From Paenibacillus sp. D2_2 (GTDB taxonomy: Bacteria > Bacillota > Bacilli > Paenibacillales > Paenibacillaceae): DNA of 64,000 nt. The notes under the pieces are model-generated. The model did no database searches. It saw only the letters and a list, made by a program, of their open reading frames with translations, and was not told where the DNA came from. Of this stretch, positions 28,123-36,924 are shown piece after piece. How positions within the stretch are numbered: the stretch's first letter is position 1; every line of letters starts with the position of its first letter. Where the stretch lies: contig NZ_CP133605.1 of the NCBI RefSeq assembly GCF_031199965.1, forward strand, positions 3,752,501 through 3,816,500, read 5' to 3'. The translations under genes were made by a program, and so were the position numbers.

Positions 28123-28752
28123 TTACTGCATTGGTTTGTTGTCAGGCTTCTTCAGCCACCATTTGCGCCAGCGTACGATCAGAATCGCTAATACAAATAC
28201 TCCTAAACCAGCGAAAAAGTAACCTAGATAACGCTCCACTAATACGAATATTTTCTGCCACTGTTCTCCAAATATATTGCCAAGGCTAATAAAAACAAGA
28301 ACCCAAATCAACGCTCCAGGGTAGGCAAACAAAGCAAAGGTGCGGAAAGGAATTCGAATAATGCCTACAAAATAACCAAAAAATTGTCTGACCCCAGGGA
28401 CGAAAAAACTGATGAACAGCATTTTATTCCCGTATTTCTCGTAGATCCTTTTCGTTCTCTCCAGATGGGTAGGCTTGATCAATATCCATTTTCCAAATCG
28501 TTCAATAATCGGTGCTCCAATCTGATAACCGAGTATATAGGTCACTGTAATTCCGATTATAGAACCCGCATAGGCCATTAATATGGCTGGCAGCAACTCC
28601 AATACCCCTTTGTAGACTAAATACCCCGTATAAGTCAGAGTCGTCTGACCCGGCGGTAGTGGCAATGCTATAAAATCAATAGGCAAGCCGAGCAATAGCA
28701 CGAAATATCCGTAATGCTCAAACATTCGTTCTATCCATTCCAATACATTCAT
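28123..28752 (-). CDS. DedA-family membrane protein
   Basis: 209 aa, about five or six helices. The DedA signatures are present: FIALPLPPGQTTLTYTGYLV near the start, LGYQIGAPIIERFGKW, and the FVPGVRQFFGYFVGI loop with its conserved Arg. Family members act in membrane lipid homeostasis, including undecaprenyl-phosphate or phosphatidylethanolamine flipping. Monocistronic. Confidence 0.9.
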   Translation of the reverse strand: MNVLEWIERMFEHYGYFVLLLGLPIDFIALPLPPGQTTLTYTGYLVYKGVLELLPAILMAYAGSIIGITVTYILGYQIGAPIIERFGKWILIKPTHLERTKRIYEKYGNKMLFISFFVPGVRQFFGYFVGIIRIPFRTFALFAYPGALIWVLVFISLGNIFGEQWQKIFVLVERYLGYFFAGLGVFVLAILIVRWRKWWLKKPDNKPMQ

Positions 28753-28935
28753 GGGAATTCAATCTCCTGCTCGTTCAATAGAGTTAGACCTTAGTATGAA
28801 CTTAAATACAACTATTCTAAACAGTCCCAGGTCGTAATTATATACTGGACCATAGTCCAATGCATAGGCACCTCCCCAGTCTTTCCTACATATGATGAGC
28901 CAGTAGGAAATAAGAAAAAGTGGAGGTTATTAGCT

Positions 28936-29352
28936 ATGGCAGTAGAGCAAAACCAAGTGATTTATCAGGCTCATCCCAGTACCATTCAATCCGTCAAGGA
29001 CTTTAGAGACCAGATGCATCGCGTCGGCCAACAATATGTCAATCGCAACGTCCAAGTGCAAACCATCGACGGCTTAACGTATGAAGGCCGACTAACCCAT
29101 CTTGATGGCGGACTATTATTCCTCAGTCTTCCCAGTCCTCCAGGATACGGACAATGGGATGGACATGATCAATGGCATGATCACGGCCTTGGTCATCATG
29201 ATGGACATCACGACGGACATTATGATGGTCACCCATGGAACTGGGATGGACACGGATCTCATTCTGGATACCCGCAGCAACGCGGGCTCTTTGGATCCAG
29301 TGTTATCCTTCCATTAGTCTTGTACGAATTGTTGGTCATATCTCTGCTCTAG
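28936..29352 (+). CDS. Small protein with Sm-like core and His/Asp/Gly-rich tail
   Basis: 138 aa, ribosome site AAGTGGAGGTT. Residues about 30-70 (QYVNRNVQVQTIDGLTYEGRLTHLDGGLLFLSL) form short strands like DUF2642/Sm-like spore-coat proteins. Residues about 75-112 are a low-complexity tract of repeated DGH/HDGH units with Trp and Tyr. A hydrophobic C-terminus (SVILPLVLYELLVISLL) follows. The His-rich tract could bind metal. Not a recognised gene. Confidence 0.65.
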   Translation: MAVEQNQVIYQAHPSTIQSVKDFRDQMHRVGQQYVNRNVQVQTIDGLTYEGRLTHLDGGLLFLSLPSPPGYGQWDGHDQWHDHGLGHHDGHHDGHYDGHPWNWDGHGSHSGYPQQRGLFGSSVILPLVLYELLVISLL

Positions 29353-29416
29353 CATTTGGAGCCTAATCTCTATTGTACTCTAAGCATTAGATTCAAAAAA
29401 GAGGCGCTACCATGCA

Positions 29417-29459
29417 AAAGAACCTTCACTCCCCCAATCTAAGGGAATGAAGGTTCTTA
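29417..29459. terminator. Terminator between the His-rich gene and pstB1
   Basis: AAGAACCTTCA pairs with TGAAGGTTCTT around a partly paired loop; ends the pst operon on the minus strand. Confidence 0.75.
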
Positions 29460-29466
29460 CTTACTA

Positions 29467-29490
29467 GTGCGTGTTTTTCAAACTACCTCT
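29467..29490 (+). mobile_element. Collapsed MITE-like remnant
   Basis: The family's left tip (TGCGTGTTTTT) is joined directly to its right tip (CAAACTACCTC), with the whole interior deleted. It sits just after the pstB1 stop codon. Confidence 0.6.
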
Positions 29491-29495
29491 ATGGG

Positions 29496-30254
29496 TTAGC
29501 CGAATCTACCAGATATATAATCATCTGTCCGCTGGTCCGAGGGGTTCGTAAATATCATACTTGTCTCATCAAACTCGACGAGTTCTCCCATTAGGAAGAA
29601 TGCGGTCTTATCTGATACACGAGCAGCCTGCTGCATATTATGGGTAACGATAATGATGCAGTATTCCTTCTTCAGCTCAGCAATCAGCTCTTCGATCTTC
29701 GCCGAAGATACCGGATCTAGCGCAGATGATGGCTCATCCATCAATATGATACTCGGGCTAACAGCAATCGATCTGGCAATACACAGACGCTGCTGCTGAC
29801 CTCCCGATAAGGATAAAGCGGATTGATGAAGACGATCTTTGGTCTCTTCCCAGAGCGCTGCCTTGGTCAATGATTCCTCCACAATCTGATCCAGCTTCTT
29901 ACGGTCGCGGATACCATGATAACGTGGTCCAAAAGCGATATTCTCATAGATCGATTTATGGAACGGATTCGGACGCTGCCAGACCATCCCGATCCTCTGC
30001 CGCAACAGTACAACGTCGGTCTTCGGATCATTGATATTCTCATTGCCGATCCAGATTTCGCCGGTGATACGCGACCCTTCGATCAGATCATTCATCCGGT
30101 TCAAACTGCGCAGGAAAGTTGACTTCCCGCAGCCAGATGGGCCGATTAAAGCCGTAACCTGCTTGGAAGCAAAATCGAGTGAGATATGCTTAACCGCATG
30201 TTTCTCTCCATAGAATACATTTAAATCTTTAGTAGACAATTCTATATTATGCAT
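29496..30254 (-). CDS. pstB: Phosphate ABC transporter ATPase PstB (first copy)
   Basis: 252 aa. Walker [10 protein letters not shown] (about 39-47), signature [14 protein letters not shown], Walker [13 protein letters not shown], switch His in [10 protein letters not shown]. PstB hallmark C-terminus DYISGRFG. It energises high-affinity phosphate uptake with PstCA and PstS just upstream on the same strand. WQRPNPF in place of the usual FQxPNPF is a small variation. A second pstB lies at 40670. Confidence 0.95.
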   Translation of the reverse strand: MHNIELSTKDLNVFYGEKHAVKHISLDFASKQVTALIGPSGCGKSTFLRSLNRMNDLIEGSRITGEIWIGNENINDPKTDVVLLRQRIGMVWQRPNPFHKSIYENIAFGPRYHGIRDRKKLDQIVEESLTKAALWEETKDRLHQSALSLSGGQQQRLCIARSIAVSPSIILMDEPSSALDPVSSAKIEELIAELKKEYCIIIVTHNMQQAARVSDKTAFFLMGELVEFDETSMIFTNPSDQRTDDYISGRFG

Positions 30255-30264
30255 GAAAGCCCTC

Positions 30265-31151
30265 CTATTTCGCAGCCGTAAATTTCTTCAGCATGAGACG
30301 ACCAACCCAGCGTGCCAGCAGGTTGAATATTAGTACTGTCAAGATCAACACAGCGGAAGCGCCGGCAGCAATCTGCGGAGCATCCGGGGCAAGTCCCTCC
30401 GAATTGATCTTCCAGATGTGGACAGCTAGCGTCTCTGCTGGACGGAAAGGATTCAGCGGCGAAGTTGGACTAAGCGGGTTCCAATTGGTGAAATCCAGTC
30501 TTGGACTACTCATTCCCGCCGTGAATAGCAATGCAGCAGCTTCACCGAATACTCGGCCGGCAGCAAGAATTGTCCCGGTGAGTATCACTGGCATCGAAAT
30601 CGGCATCATAATGGATTTGATCGTCTTCCATTTGGAGATACCGAGCGCTAGGCTGGCTTCTTTCTGTGCTGCAGGTACACCTGACAAGCCTTGCTCCGTA
30701 ATCCGTACCATCAGCGGCAAATTGAACACGGTTAAGGCAAGCGCACCTGAGAATAGAGAGAATCCAAGTCCAAAGGTATTTACAATGACAAGTAAGCCGA
30801 ACAAACCGACCACGATGGATGGAAAAGAAGAAAGCACTTCGACAATCAATCGGATCGTATCTGTAATTTTTCCAGGCTTGGCATATTCGCTCATATAAAT
30901 TCCTGCGCCAAGACCCAACGGAATTGTAATGATCATGGTCAACACAAGTAGGAACAAGGAATTAAACAACTGAGGTCCGATACCCCACCCTCCTTGATCG
31001 TCTGCGGCGCAGAGGTCAAGAAGTGGAAGCTGACATGTCCGAGTCCTCTTATGAGAATGAAGCCGAGCAGACCTGCCATGACAAGGACGATAATCCCAGC
31101 CAGAGTGACGATTACGGCGGTAGCTATTTTATCTTTTGTTTTTGCACTCAT
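30265..31151 (-). CDS. pstA: Phosphate ABC transporter permease PstA (one frameshift)
   Basis: About 296 aa when restored; six helices. It starts [13 protein letters not shown]. The frame breaks after TIKEGG at a run of four C (30983-30986, plus strand) where five are needed; the other frame continues [16 protein letters not shown]. The EAA-type loop [20 protein letters not shown] is intact. The start overlaps the end of pstC by four bases. Confidence 0.92.
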
Positions 31152-32046
31152 CGCTGTGCTCTCCTTTCAAGCCGGCGGACAATAAAGACGAAGACGAAGG
31201 TCATCAGCATCAAAATAAATGCCAAAGTCCAAAGTACATTATTCTGCATCGAGCCCATTACTGTATTACCCATGCTAAGGGTGATGACACTTGTTAATGT
31301 TGAAGTCGATTCAAATAGTGAATGAGGGATATGCGGCGCGTTACCGATAACCATCTGAACGGCCAAGGCTTCCCCGAAAGCACGGGCCATCCCAAGCACA
31401 ATCCCCGTCATCAGCGCAGGCATCGTTGTCGGAATGACGGTACGCGACAGCGTCTGCCACCTCGTCGCACCAAGCGCATAAGAGCCCTCTTCAGTCCGGC
31501 CGGAAGAGAAGCGAGCGCATCAGTCGCAATCGACGTAATGGTAGGCAGAATCATAATCGACAGTACCGTCGCTCCCGCAGCAATACCTAGTCCCTGACCT
31601 GGGAAAATAGTGCGATAGAACGGCACGATGACACTAAGGCCGACAAAGCCATATACCACCGAAGGAATTCCGGCTAACAATTCAATCACCGGCTGCAAAT
31701 ATTTCCGTCCGATGCCTGGCATAATTTCAACCATAAATAATGCCGCACTGATGCCGAGCGGAGCGGCAATGACCGCAGCTAGCAAGGAAGTACTGAATGA
31801 GCCTATGATAAACGGCAAAGCACCGAAAAGAGGAGGCTCCCCATCCGGTTTCCAAGTCGTTCCGAATATATCGCTGACCTTAATTCCATTCTGAAAAAAC
31901 GCACTCAATCCTTTTGTCGCTACAAAATATATCATTGAGAAAATAATTACAACGAGCAAGACGATACAAAAGGAAGTTAATATTTTTCCGGTCCATTCTT
32001 CGATAACATGCTGTTTCACTTTTTGTTTTCTACCGGACTGAGCCAT
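31148..32046 (-). CDS. pstC: Phosphate ABC transporter permease PstC (one frameshift)
   Basis: About 300 aa when restored; six helices beginning with a cytoplasmic tail and TGKILTSFCIVLLVVIIFSM. The frame slips near 31490: ASLPAGLK should continue EGSYALGATRWQTL (the EAA loop) and then TVIPTTMPALMTGIVLGMAR. One G is missing (AAGGAGGG reads AAGAGGG). Second gene of pstSCAB. Confidence 0.92.
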
Positions 32047-32125
32047 AAACCTCTCCCTTTACAATAGCACTTAAAGAGGCAGGATATCCGCCCCCTTAAG
32101 CACTTATATTAATTTTGCCGAATTA

Positions 32126-33043
32126 TTATTTGGTGATGTTTCCTTCGATGTCGCGTTGTACTTGCATTTTACTTGCTGGGATGTATCCAAGCTCGACTAC
32201 ATCTTTGTTTTGCACATCATCAGAGGTAATGTAGTCCAGGAAAGCCTTCACGACTTCATTTGGCTCACCCTTTGTATACATGTGCTCGTATGCCCATACC
32301 GGATAAGTACCGTTTGCAACATTATCTTCAGTCGGATCTACGCCTTCATACTTCACGGCTTTGATGGAATCGTCAAGATAGGAGAGTGCAAGGTAGCCGA
32401 TAGCTCCTGGTGTTTCTTTAACCAACTTCTTAACAGTACCTGACGAATCCTCTTGAATCGCGCCAGCCAAATCCTCAGTCTTTGTGCCTAATGCATATTT
32501 CTCGAATGTTGCACGTGTACCGGAGCTGGATGGACGATTAATGATTTGGATCTTTTGATCTGCACCGCCAAGGTCCTTCCAGTTTGTGATTTCACCTTTG
32601 AAGATTTTAACCAATTGATCCTTAGTCAGATTATCTACCGTAATTTCCGGGTTAATTACCGTTGCCATACCTACTACTGCAACTTGATGGTCAACCAACT
32701 CTGATGCCGGAGCTGCTTCTAACTTCTCAGCGGCGAATACGTCGGAGTTACCAATATCCGCTTGTCCTCCAGATACTTGCGTTAACCCTGTTCCACTGCC
32801 TCCGCCTTGTACTTGAATCGATACCTTCGGATTCAGATCCATGAAGCCTTGGCTAGCTTGTTCAACAAGTGGCTGCAATGCCGATGATCCTACTGCAAGG
32901 ATTGAACCGGAGAGCTCTTTACCGCTGTTCGCGGACGAGTTACCCGAGGAATTCGCTGTTTTATTATTTGAACTGCTTTGACCACAAGCAGCCAGCGTTA
33001 AAGTTAAAATAATCGTTAAGACCAACAACATACTCTTTTTCAT
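32126..33043 (-). CDS. pstS: Phosphate-binding lipoprotein PstS
   Basis: 305 aa from the ATG at 33043, behind GGGGGAAAC. Lipoprotein signal MKKSMLLVLTII...LTLAAC with the lipid-attachment Cys at about 20. Phosphate-contacting loops GSSALQPLVEQ, QGGGSGTGLTQV, IGNSDVFA and NRPSSSGTRATFEK are present. First gene of pstSCAB and preceded by a clear PhoP box, so it should be induced by phosphate starvation. Confidence 0.95.
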   Translation of the reverse strand: MKKSMLLVLTIILTLTLAACGQSSSNNKTANSSGNSSANSGKELSGSILAVGSSALQPLVEQASQGFMDLNPKVSIQVQGGGSGTGLTQVSGGQADIGNSDVFAAEKLEAAPASELVDHQVAVVGMATVINPEITVDNLTKDQLVKIFKGEITNWKDLGGADQKIQIINRPSSSGTRATFEKYALGTKTEDLAGAIQEDSSGTVKKLVKETPGAIGYLALSYLDDSIKAVKYEGVDPTEDNVANGTYPVWAYEHMYTKGEPNEVVKAFLDYITSDDVQNKDVVELGYIPASKMQVQRDIEGNITK

Positions 33044-33116
33044 GATTTGTGTTTCCCCCTTGTTTGTTTGTATATCATGATTATAGAAGTCAATTATCAA
33101 AGCCGTGTTTTCGTTT

Positions 33117-33133
33117 TGTAAACGGAGTGTAAA
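33117..33133 (-). promoter_or_regulatory. PhoP box of pstS
   Basis: Minus strand TTTACA-CTCCG-TTTACA: two TT(A/T)ACA half-sites at 11-bp spacing, 74 bases before the pstS start. It matches the Bacillus PhoP consensus. Confidence 0.85.
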
Positions 33134-33276
33134 AAATTATCTTCAAACCTCCTATACATTAAAAAAATAATGCTGCTCATAGACTTCATTATCTGTATTA
33201 CTTCATTCTTTAACTCCTAGATATTAATCCTATTTTAAAAATAGATTAATTTATGAATAACGGACATGAAGTACAT

Positions 33277-33331
33277 GCCACTTTGATCACACAGCTCAAT
33301 TGAGCAATGTTGTGTTAGAGGTGGCTTTTTT
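33277..33331 (+). promoter_or_regulatory. Attenuator-like hairpin before the decayed nuclease-fold paralog
   Basis: GCCAC...AGCTCAATTGAGC...GTGGC followed by TTTTTT, 27 bases before the ATG at 33358. Same position as the hairpins before the paralogs at 15539 and 62989. Confidence 0.6.
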
Positions 33332-33357
33332 ATTTTCCAAGAAATGAGGAGAAGAAG

Positions 33358-33762
33358 ATGAGCTTATTCGAAGTGGTCTATGAAGAGTGGTTACAGCAGC
33401 AAATTCATGATGAGAAAAGCCCGCGAAGGAGAGAATTACTACAAAACGGGCTGGGACATGGAACTGTTGAGTTCTTGCGTTCGATCTGGTTCCCCGTGAT
33501 CGCAATCTGGATTACCTATATCCTGAATATAAAGTACGTGACTTCAATAACGGATACCGGTATTTAGATCTAGCTTGCTTACTTGTCTATCCGTGACGAT
33601 ACCTGTGTTTGCAAGCAATTGGTGCTCTCTTTCGTAGGCAAGTTTCTTTCCATTGACTCGTCAACTTCTGCGGCCGTTCTCGACTAATGAGCCAGTTACC
33701 CCCTACTGAGCTTGATGTCGGCGAGTTGATTAGCAGCATGACTATGCCAATTTTATTTTAGG
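33358..33762 (+). pseudogene. Decayed paralog of the nuclease-fold/winged-helix gene
   Basis: ATG follows GAGGAGAAGAAG. The first 48 codons (SPRRRELLQNGLGHGTVEFL, SIWFPVI) closely match the gene at 15539. A frame change near 33502 then leads into NLDYLYPEYKVRDFNNGYRYLDLA. After that the nuclease core is deleted and the sequence resumes at YLSIRDDTCVCKQLVLSFVGKFLSID, followed by stops. The catalytic centre and most of the winged helix are gone. Decay here is more than a sequencing slip. Confidence 0.8.
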
Positions 33763-33783
33763 GAGAACAGTTCTTAGCATTAC

Positions 33784-33823
33784 AAAAAAGAGTGCTGCCA
33801 AAACCCAAGGGCAACACTCTTTT
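33784..33823. terminator. Terminator downstream of nrdR
   Basis: AAAAAGAGTG(C)TGCC pairs with GGGCAACACTCTTTT; usable in both directions. Confidence 0.8.
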
Positions 33824-33828
33824 CATAC

Positions 33829-33933
33829 TTACACGTATCCAACAATGGTCAGCTCATTTTGCAACTCACGGGCATACTTGTCCTGTGTCGCAATCTCTTC
33901 AAACTGCCCAATGTTATATGTTTCGTACGCCGC
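33829..33933 (-). other. Open reading tail behind nrdR stop, unrecognised
   Basis: In the same frame as nrdR, right after its TAA, 34 sense codons follow (AAYETYNIGQFEEIATQDKY then ARELQNELTIVGYV) and end at a stop placed just before the terminator. It reads like the C-terminal end of a protein, but no start or ribosome site precedes it. It may be the remnant of a gene whose body is lost. Confidence 0.3.
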
Positions 33934-34401
33934 TTACTCCTCGCTCGCAGGCTTGGAGAGCAGGCTGTTTAACTCTTTCATGAACATGTTAATGTCCTTG
34001 AACTGACGATATACCGAGGCGAAGCGGACATAAGCAACCTCATCAACCGGATACAGTTGTTCCATAACCAGCTCACCGATTTCACGGCTCTCCACTTCTG
34101 CGTTAGCAGAATGGCGCATCTGGCGTTCTACCGCTGATACGATAGACTCTAATTGCTCGACGGATACCGGCCTTTCTCACAGGCCCGCATCAGTCCACGT
34201 AGCAACTTCTCACGATTGAATTCCTCGCGGCTACCATCTTTTTTAATGACGATGAGTGGCATTTCCTCCACCATCTCAAATGTAGTAAAACGTCGGCTGC
34301 ATTTCTCACATTCACGACGGCGGCGTATCGAGCGATTCTCGTTCAGCCGGTCTCGAATCAAGCACCTTCGTCCCCATATAGTCACAATACGGACATCTCA
34401 C
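33934..34401 (-). CDS. nrdR: Transcriptional repressor NrdR (two compensating frameshifts)
   Basis: About 155 aa. GTG start at 34401 reads [19 protein letters not shown]: the first CxxC of the zinc ribbon. [13 protein letters not shown] holds the second. It then enters the ATP-cone ([29 protein letters not shown]). An extra G near 34347 and a missing A near 34166 shift the frame out and back; the C-terminus [14 protein letters not shown]...[14 protein letters not shown] is normal. Represses ribonucleotide reductase genes. Confidence 0.9.
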
Positions 34402-34533
34402 GCAAAAATGTCTCCCTTCTGCTAACTGATATTCCTGAAAATAAGAATACCAATAAATAACTAAAAAAATCAGTAATGAAGTTTCAAATACCGGAGCATA
34501 ATACTGTTACCAACCGCAAGGAGGTGAACAACA

Positions 34534-34749
34534 ATGGCGCAAAATTCTTCTAACAACCTGGTAGTAAAACAAGCTACTGGAGCGCTCGAGCAAATGAAAT
34601 ACGAAGTTGCTCAAGAGCTTGGCATTAATTTCCCACAAGATGGATACGCTGGTAACCTGACTTCTTACGAAAACGGTTCGATCGGTGGTTACATTACTAA
34701 ACGCTTGGTAACAATCGCCGAACAACAATTGGCAGGCCAATTCAAATAA
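34534..34749 (+). CDS. Small acid-soluble spore protein, alpha/beta type
   Basis: 71 aa with perfect AAGGAGGTG site. The family's two conserved blocks are intact: KYEVAQELGI (the GPR protease cleavage region) and GGYITKRLVTIAEQQL. It coats and protects spore DNA; expression is expected from sigma-G in the forespore. Direct evidence that the organism sporulates. Confidence 0.95.
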   Translation: MAQNSSNNLVVKQATGALEQMKYEVAQELGINFPQDGYAGNLTSYENGSIGGYITKRLVTIAEQQLAGQFK

Positions 34750-34760
34750 CCAAACAACCA

Positions 34761-34801
34761 GGAAAGCATTGAAAGGCTCCTCTAGCCTTTTAGTGCTTTC
34801 C
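34761..34801. terminator. Terminator after ssp
   Basis: GGAAAGCA(T)TGAAAGGCT pairs with AGCCTTTTAGTGCTTTCC and is followed by a T-rich stretch. Confidence 0.7.
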
Positions 34802-34824
34802 TTCTATTGTAACCGAGGCATTCC

Positions 34825-35388
34825 TTAAAAATCACCATATATCTCGGAATATTGTTTATAGTAATGAGTTACCCTCTGTACATAATGCCTAGTCTCTCCG
34901 AACGGGATATCCTTAACCGTCTCTAAATGCCCATCCCATCTTCCACTCTTGATCCAGTTCTTAACATTAGTCGGTCCGGCATTATAGGCAGCAATCATGG
35001 CGATCGAATTGCCGTCAAATTGTTCGGATAATGATCTTAGATACCATGTCCCGATTTGAATATTCGCATCAATCTCATTCTTCACTTTATCGAGTGGTAC
35101 CTTGTCATACTTTGCTTTCATGATAACCCACTCCGCTGTATCTGGCATAATTTGCATAATTCCAAGGGCGCCCTTCTTCGATTCAGCACCCGGCTTAAAA
35201 TTGGTCTCTACACGAATAATCGCAGCTACGACCAGTGGATCCACACCATTCTCCTGAGCATGATGCTTAATCTCTTCTTTATAATAGATTGGATAGAAGA
35301 TCGTAAGCCACGCGGAATTAAAAAATAGAATAGCGACAAATCCAAGAAACAGCAAAAGCAGCACTCTTTTCTTCTGCAGTAATCTCAT
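34825..35388 (-). CDS. Lytic transglycosylase (SLT domain), membrane anchored
   Basis: 187 aa. One N-terminal helix (about 8-30) anchors an SLT domain: the catalytic Glu in AIIRVETNFKPGAESKKGALGIMQIMPDTA, then AYNAGPTNVKNWI and ETRHYVQRVTHYY. It cleaves peptidoglycan glycan strands. The start overlaps the coaE stop by four bases, so mutM-coaE-SLT form one operon. Confidence 0.92.
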   Translation of the reverse strand: MRLLQKKRVLLLLFLGFVAILFFNSAWLTIFYPIYYKEEIKHHAQENGVDPLVVAAIIRVETNFKPGAESKKGALGIMQIMPDTAEWVIMKAKYDKVPLDKVKNEIDANIQIGTWYLRSLSEQFDGNSIAMIAAYNAGPTNVKNWIKSGRWDGHLETVKDIPFGETRHYVQRVTHYYKQYSEIYGDF

Positions 35389-35981
35389 ACGGAAACCTTT
35401 TCCCGCCAGAATTTCTCGATTTGACGCTTCGTCTCACCCATACCAAAACGGTTGTCTATCAAAATATCTGCCTTACTTTTCTTCAATTCAATGTCCATCT
35501 GCGCTGCCAGCCTCAAACTTGCCTGTTCGAAGGTAAGATTGTCACGCTCCATCAATCGTTCTAGCTGAATTTCTTTTGGAACATATACGACCATAATCTG
35601 CTCATAGAGCCCTTCCTGTCCAGACTCATATAACAGAGGAATATCACAAACGACCAAACGATGGGGATCAGCCTCTTCCAATGCTTTCACTCTCCCCGCC
35701 ATCTCGCTACGGATTGCCGGATGTGTTAAGTCATTGAGCACTTTACGCTGCCCCGGATCCGAGAACACAATGGCCCCAAGCTTCTTTCGATTCAAAGTAC
35801 CGTCCGAATTCAGAATATCCTGTCCAAAATGCTCTGCGACTCTTGCCAGAACCGGATGACCAGGCTCCATAATTTCTCTGGCGATGACATCGGCATCGAT
35901 CAAAGCTGCTCCCATTGACACGAGCATGCGGGCAACCGTGCTTTTTCCGGTTGCAATCCCGCCGGTTAATCCGATATTCAT
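35385..35981 (-). CDS. coaE: Dephospho-CoA kinase
   Basis: 198 aa. P-loop GLTGGIATGKSTVARM (about 4-19), CoA-domain LIDADVIARE, and lid region with RLAAQMDIELKKSKADILIDN. Catalyses the last step of CoA synthesis. Overlaps both neighbours by four bases. Confidence 0.95.
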   Translation of the reverse strand: MNIGLTGGIATGKSTVARMLVSMGAALIDADVIAREIMEPGHPVLARVAEHFGQDILNSDGTLNRKKLGAIVFSDPGQRKVLNDLTHPAIRSEMAGRVKALEEADPHRLVVCDIPLLYESGQEGLYEQIMVVYVPKEIQLERLMERDNLTFEQASLRLAAQMDIELKKSKADILIDNRFGMGETKRQIEKFWREKVSV

Positions 35982-36886
35982 CTTTCCACCCCACCGTCGA
36001 CTTTAGGATTCGAAGAAGCTGTATGACGTTTAGATTTGACTTTATTTACGCTTGTCCGTTTCAAAGGCTGACATATCGTGCAGAAATGCGTTCCGCGGCC
36101 ACCAACAACCGTCTTCTCAACGGGATGACCACAGACAACACAAGGTTCATCCTTCCGTCCATAAATGCGTAACGATTGCTGGAACATTCCCATCTCCCCT
36201 TGTCCGTTCACATAGGACTTGATCGAGGAACCTCCTGCATCAACCGCTTCATTCAGCGTCTCCAAGATCATGGCGTGGAGCTTACGGAGCTGCTCATCGC
36301 TCAGCTCACAAGCAGGAGTCTCAGGATGTATCCCGGCACGGAACAACGCCTCATCAACATAAATATTGCCTAGCCCGACCACATATTCCTGGTTCAAGAG
36401 CGCTACCTTAATTTTGGTCGTTCGTTTAGCTATAACAGAGCGGAAAGTCTCATACGTAAATGAATCATCCAGCGGCTCAAGTCCAAGCTTCGATAAAGGC
36501 TTGTGATTGAACTCATCTCCAGCTGCGAATAAATGCATCGTCCCGAACTGGCGCACATCCTTATATCTGAGCTCCGTTCCATCTGTAAAATGAAAAATAA
36601 CATGCGTATGTTTTTCAATCGGATCACTGCTCTGATACAGCCCATAGCGACCTTCCATTCTCAAATGAGAAACAAGGACGACTCCATCCATAATAAAACG
36701 CAGAAATTTACCTCTGCGGCCCATCTCTAGAATGCGATGCCCAGCAAGATCCAACTCAAACTGCTTAATATCATCGGGCTGCTGAATAATCCGTGGCAAC
36801 GATACCGTAACGGACTGGATCGTCTTGCCCACAACAAGCTCCGATAATGTTCTTCTAACCGTCTCTACCTCTGGTAATTCCGGCAT
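35978..36886 (-). CDS. mutM: Formamidopyrimidine-DNA glycosylase
   Basis: 302 aa. PELPEVETVRRTL places the catalytic Pro immediately after the start Met. LSKLGLEPLDD, VGLGNIYVDEALFRAGIHP and the C-terminal zinc finger CVVCGHP...HFCTICQP are all present. Removes 8-oxoguanine. It has a basic extension of about 25 residues after the zinc finger. Directly downstream of polA. Confidence 0.95.
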   Translation of the reverse strand: MPELPEVETVRRTLSELVVGKTIQSVTVSLPRIIQQPDDIKQFELDLAGHRILEMGRRGKFLRFIMDGVVLVSHLRMEGRYGLYQSSDPIEKHTHVIFHFTDGTELRYKDVRQFGTMHLFAAGDEFNHKPLSKLGLEPLDDSFTYETFRSVIAKRTTKIKVALLNQEYVVGLGNIYVDEALFRAGIHPETPACELSDEQLRKLHAMILETLNEAVDAGGSSIKSYVNGQGEMGMFQQSLRIYGRKDEPCVVCGHPVEKTVVGGRGTHFCTICQPLKRTSVNKVKSKRHTASSNPKVDGGVER

Positions 36887-36924
36887 ATTTTATTTCACCT
36901 CATCTATTTCAACAGGTTTCCTGG

